A DNA stretch of 6,308 nucleotides, taken from an uncultured Clostridia bacterium. Its GTDB lineage: Bacteria; Bacillota; Clostridia; Christensenellales; Borkfalkiaceae. The DNA lies in NCBI GenBank assembly GCA_944369635.1, contig CALVXL010000026.1:1-6308 (forward strand), given 5' to 3'. The notes beneath the pieces are model-generated. The model was given only the letters and a program-made list of their open reading frames with translations, did no database searches and was not told the DNA's origin. The translations under genes were made by a program, and so were the position numbers. Shown here piece by piece: positions 5,236 to 6,308 of this stretch (within the stretch, counting starts at the first letter, position 1; each line of letters starts with the position of its first letter).

Positions 5236-6308
5236 ATGAAATTTCTGCATACATCGGATTGGCACCTCGGCAAACGTACCGACGGGCGGGAACGCCTTGC
5301 GGAACAAAGGGAAGTGCTCAAAGAGATCGCTAAAATCGCCGCGGAAGAAAAGGTGAACGTTATTCTCGTCGCGGGGGATATTTACGATACGTATATGCCG
5401 TCGGCGGAGGCGGAGGAACTGTTTTTTTCCGCCGCGTCGGAGCTTGCCGAGGACAGACTCTTGGTGGTCGTGAGCGGCAATCATGACGACGCGTCCCGCC
5501 TCACCGCGCCCGCGCCCATGGCAAAGACGCACAACGTGTTCTTGTTCGGGGATGTCAATGCGGAATGCGCCGCGGGAGAGCCGTCGCATAAAGTCAGGGC
5601 GGTGCGTACGGGAAAAGGATACCTCGTTGCGGAAAACGAAAAGGGGGAACAAGTTTTTATCGCGGTCTGTCCTTATCCTACGGAAGCGCGCTTCAAAGAA
5701 GAGGTTATAAAAGACGAAACGTTTGAAGATAAAATGTCCCGCTGGCTCAATGCGGGATTAAAAGAAAACGCGGAAAACCTTCCCGCCGTGCTGACGGGGC
5801 ATTTCTTCGTTGCGGGGGGACAGGTGTCGGACAGCGAACGGCCCATCGATCTCGGCGGCGCGCGCGCCGTGCCCAAAGAGCTGTTGCCCGACTGCAACTA
5901 TATCGCTTTAGGACATCTTCACAAGCGGCAGGTGGCTTCCCGTTCGAAAAACGCGTATTATTCGGGGGCGATCCTGCAGTATGCTTTTGACGAAGCGGGT
6001 TGGGAAAAGAGCGTGAACGTTTTCGAAATCAACGGCGGAAAAACGGAGAACTTCCGTCAGATCCCCTTGCAAAGCGGAAAAAAATTGATGCGGCTCACGG
6101 CGTTCGGGTACGAAAACGCGCTGGACGTGTTAAGCAAAAACGCGCAATATTATACGGAGCTCACGCTGCATCTCGACGAGCCGCTTTCCGATATGCAGGT
6201 GAAAACTTTGAAAAGCCGTTTTCCCGATCTCATTACGCTTGCGTTCGAATTTACCGAGGGCGAGCGCGTTGCCGAATCGAAGAAAAACATGTCTGACGAA
6301 GAGCTTTT
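5236..6308 (+). CDS. sbcD: SbcD, nuclease subunit of the SbcCD (Mre11-type) complex (3' partial)
   Basis: Metal-dependent phosphoesterase that, with the SbcC ATPase, cuts DNA hairpins and protein-blocked or broken ends. The frame is open from ATG 5236 to the window edge, 357 complete codons. All five phosphoesterase motifs are visible: TSDWHLG (6-12, Asp8 and His10), GDIYD (47-51, Asp48), GNHDDASR (81-88, Asn82 and His83), TGHFF (187-191, His189) and GHLHKRQ (226-232, His227 and His229). The segment YYSGAILQYAFDEAG (241-255) is the usual SbcD sequence after the last motif. The beginning of the C-terminal capping domain follows. Family members are usually about 370-410 residues, so only the end is missing. 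The start MKFLHTSDWHLGK is the standard N-terminus, with AAAGG at 5222-5226. It is transcribed away from the DnaD operon; sbcC would be expected just beyond the right edge. Confidence 0.96.
   Translation, partial: MKFLHTSDWHLGKRTDGRERLAEQREVLKEIAKIAAEEKVNVILVAGDIYDTYMPSAEAEELFFSAASELAEDRLLVVVSGNHDDASRLTAPAPMAKTHNVFLFGDVNAECAAGEPSHKVRAVRTGKGYLVAENEKGEQVFIAVCPYPTEARFKEEVIKDETFEDKMSRWLNAGLKENAENLPAVLTGHFFVAGGQVSDSERPIDLGGARAVPKELLPDCNYIALGHLHKRQVASRSKNAYYSGAILQYAFDEAGWEKSVNVFEINGGKTENFRQIPLQSGKKLMRLTAFGYENALDVLSKNAQYYTELTLHLDEPLSDMQVKTLKSRFPDLITLAFEFTEGERVAESKKNMSDEEL

Noticed and set aside
5140..5652. 170-codon minus-strand frame over the start of sbcD
   Set aside because: Antisense to the SbcD catalytic motifs and rich in Arg/His/Phe; no support as a gene.

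Overview
The window looks like chromosomal DNA of a Firmicute (Clostridia-type) bacterium. The evidence is a DnaD-domain protein next to a DnaI/DnaC-type helicase loader, a fused HisIE, a small alarmone synthetase of the RelP/RelQ kind, and moderate GC with heavy use of GCG, AAA and GAA codons. A more precise placement (perhaps Christensenellales-like) is only a guess. I see no mobile element, CRISPR array, tRNA or rRNA.

Left part (1-2658, plus strand): the distal end of a histidine operon. hisA enters from outside the window, followed almost without gaps by hisF and the bifunctional hisIE. These encode the steps from phosphoribosyl-ATP to imidazole-glycerol phosphate, except for the HisH glutaminase partner, which must lie elsewhere. 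A small alarmone synthetase, which makes (p)ppGpp-type signals, is joined to hisIE by an ATGA stop/start overlap. Its reading frame is broken by a single in-frame TAA at 2089-2091, where relatives carry a conserved tyrosine. The full synthetase domain follows the stop in the same frame and can restart at an ATG at 2110. A perfect 19-bp inverted repeat with a T-run (2685-2732) ends this operon and probably also the one converging on it.

Middle part (2746-5092, minus strand): a two-gene replication-initiation operon. A DnaD-domain protein with an N-terminal winged-helix-like region and what look like four tandem DnaD-type repeats is followed, 1 nt after its stop codon, by an AAA+ helicase loader with a cysteine zinc-binding knuckle. 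Together they would load the replicative helicase.

Right part (5093-6308): a 143-bp divergent intergenic region holds two strong sigma-A-type promoters whose -10 boxes overlap, one for each direction. The plus-strand promoter drives sbcD, the nuclease subunit of the SbcCD (Mre11-Rad50-like) complex, which runs off the right edge. The points most worth a second look are the nonsense codon in the alarmone synthetase, its coupling to histidine genes, the overlapping mirror-like promoters, and the four-repeat DnaD protein.
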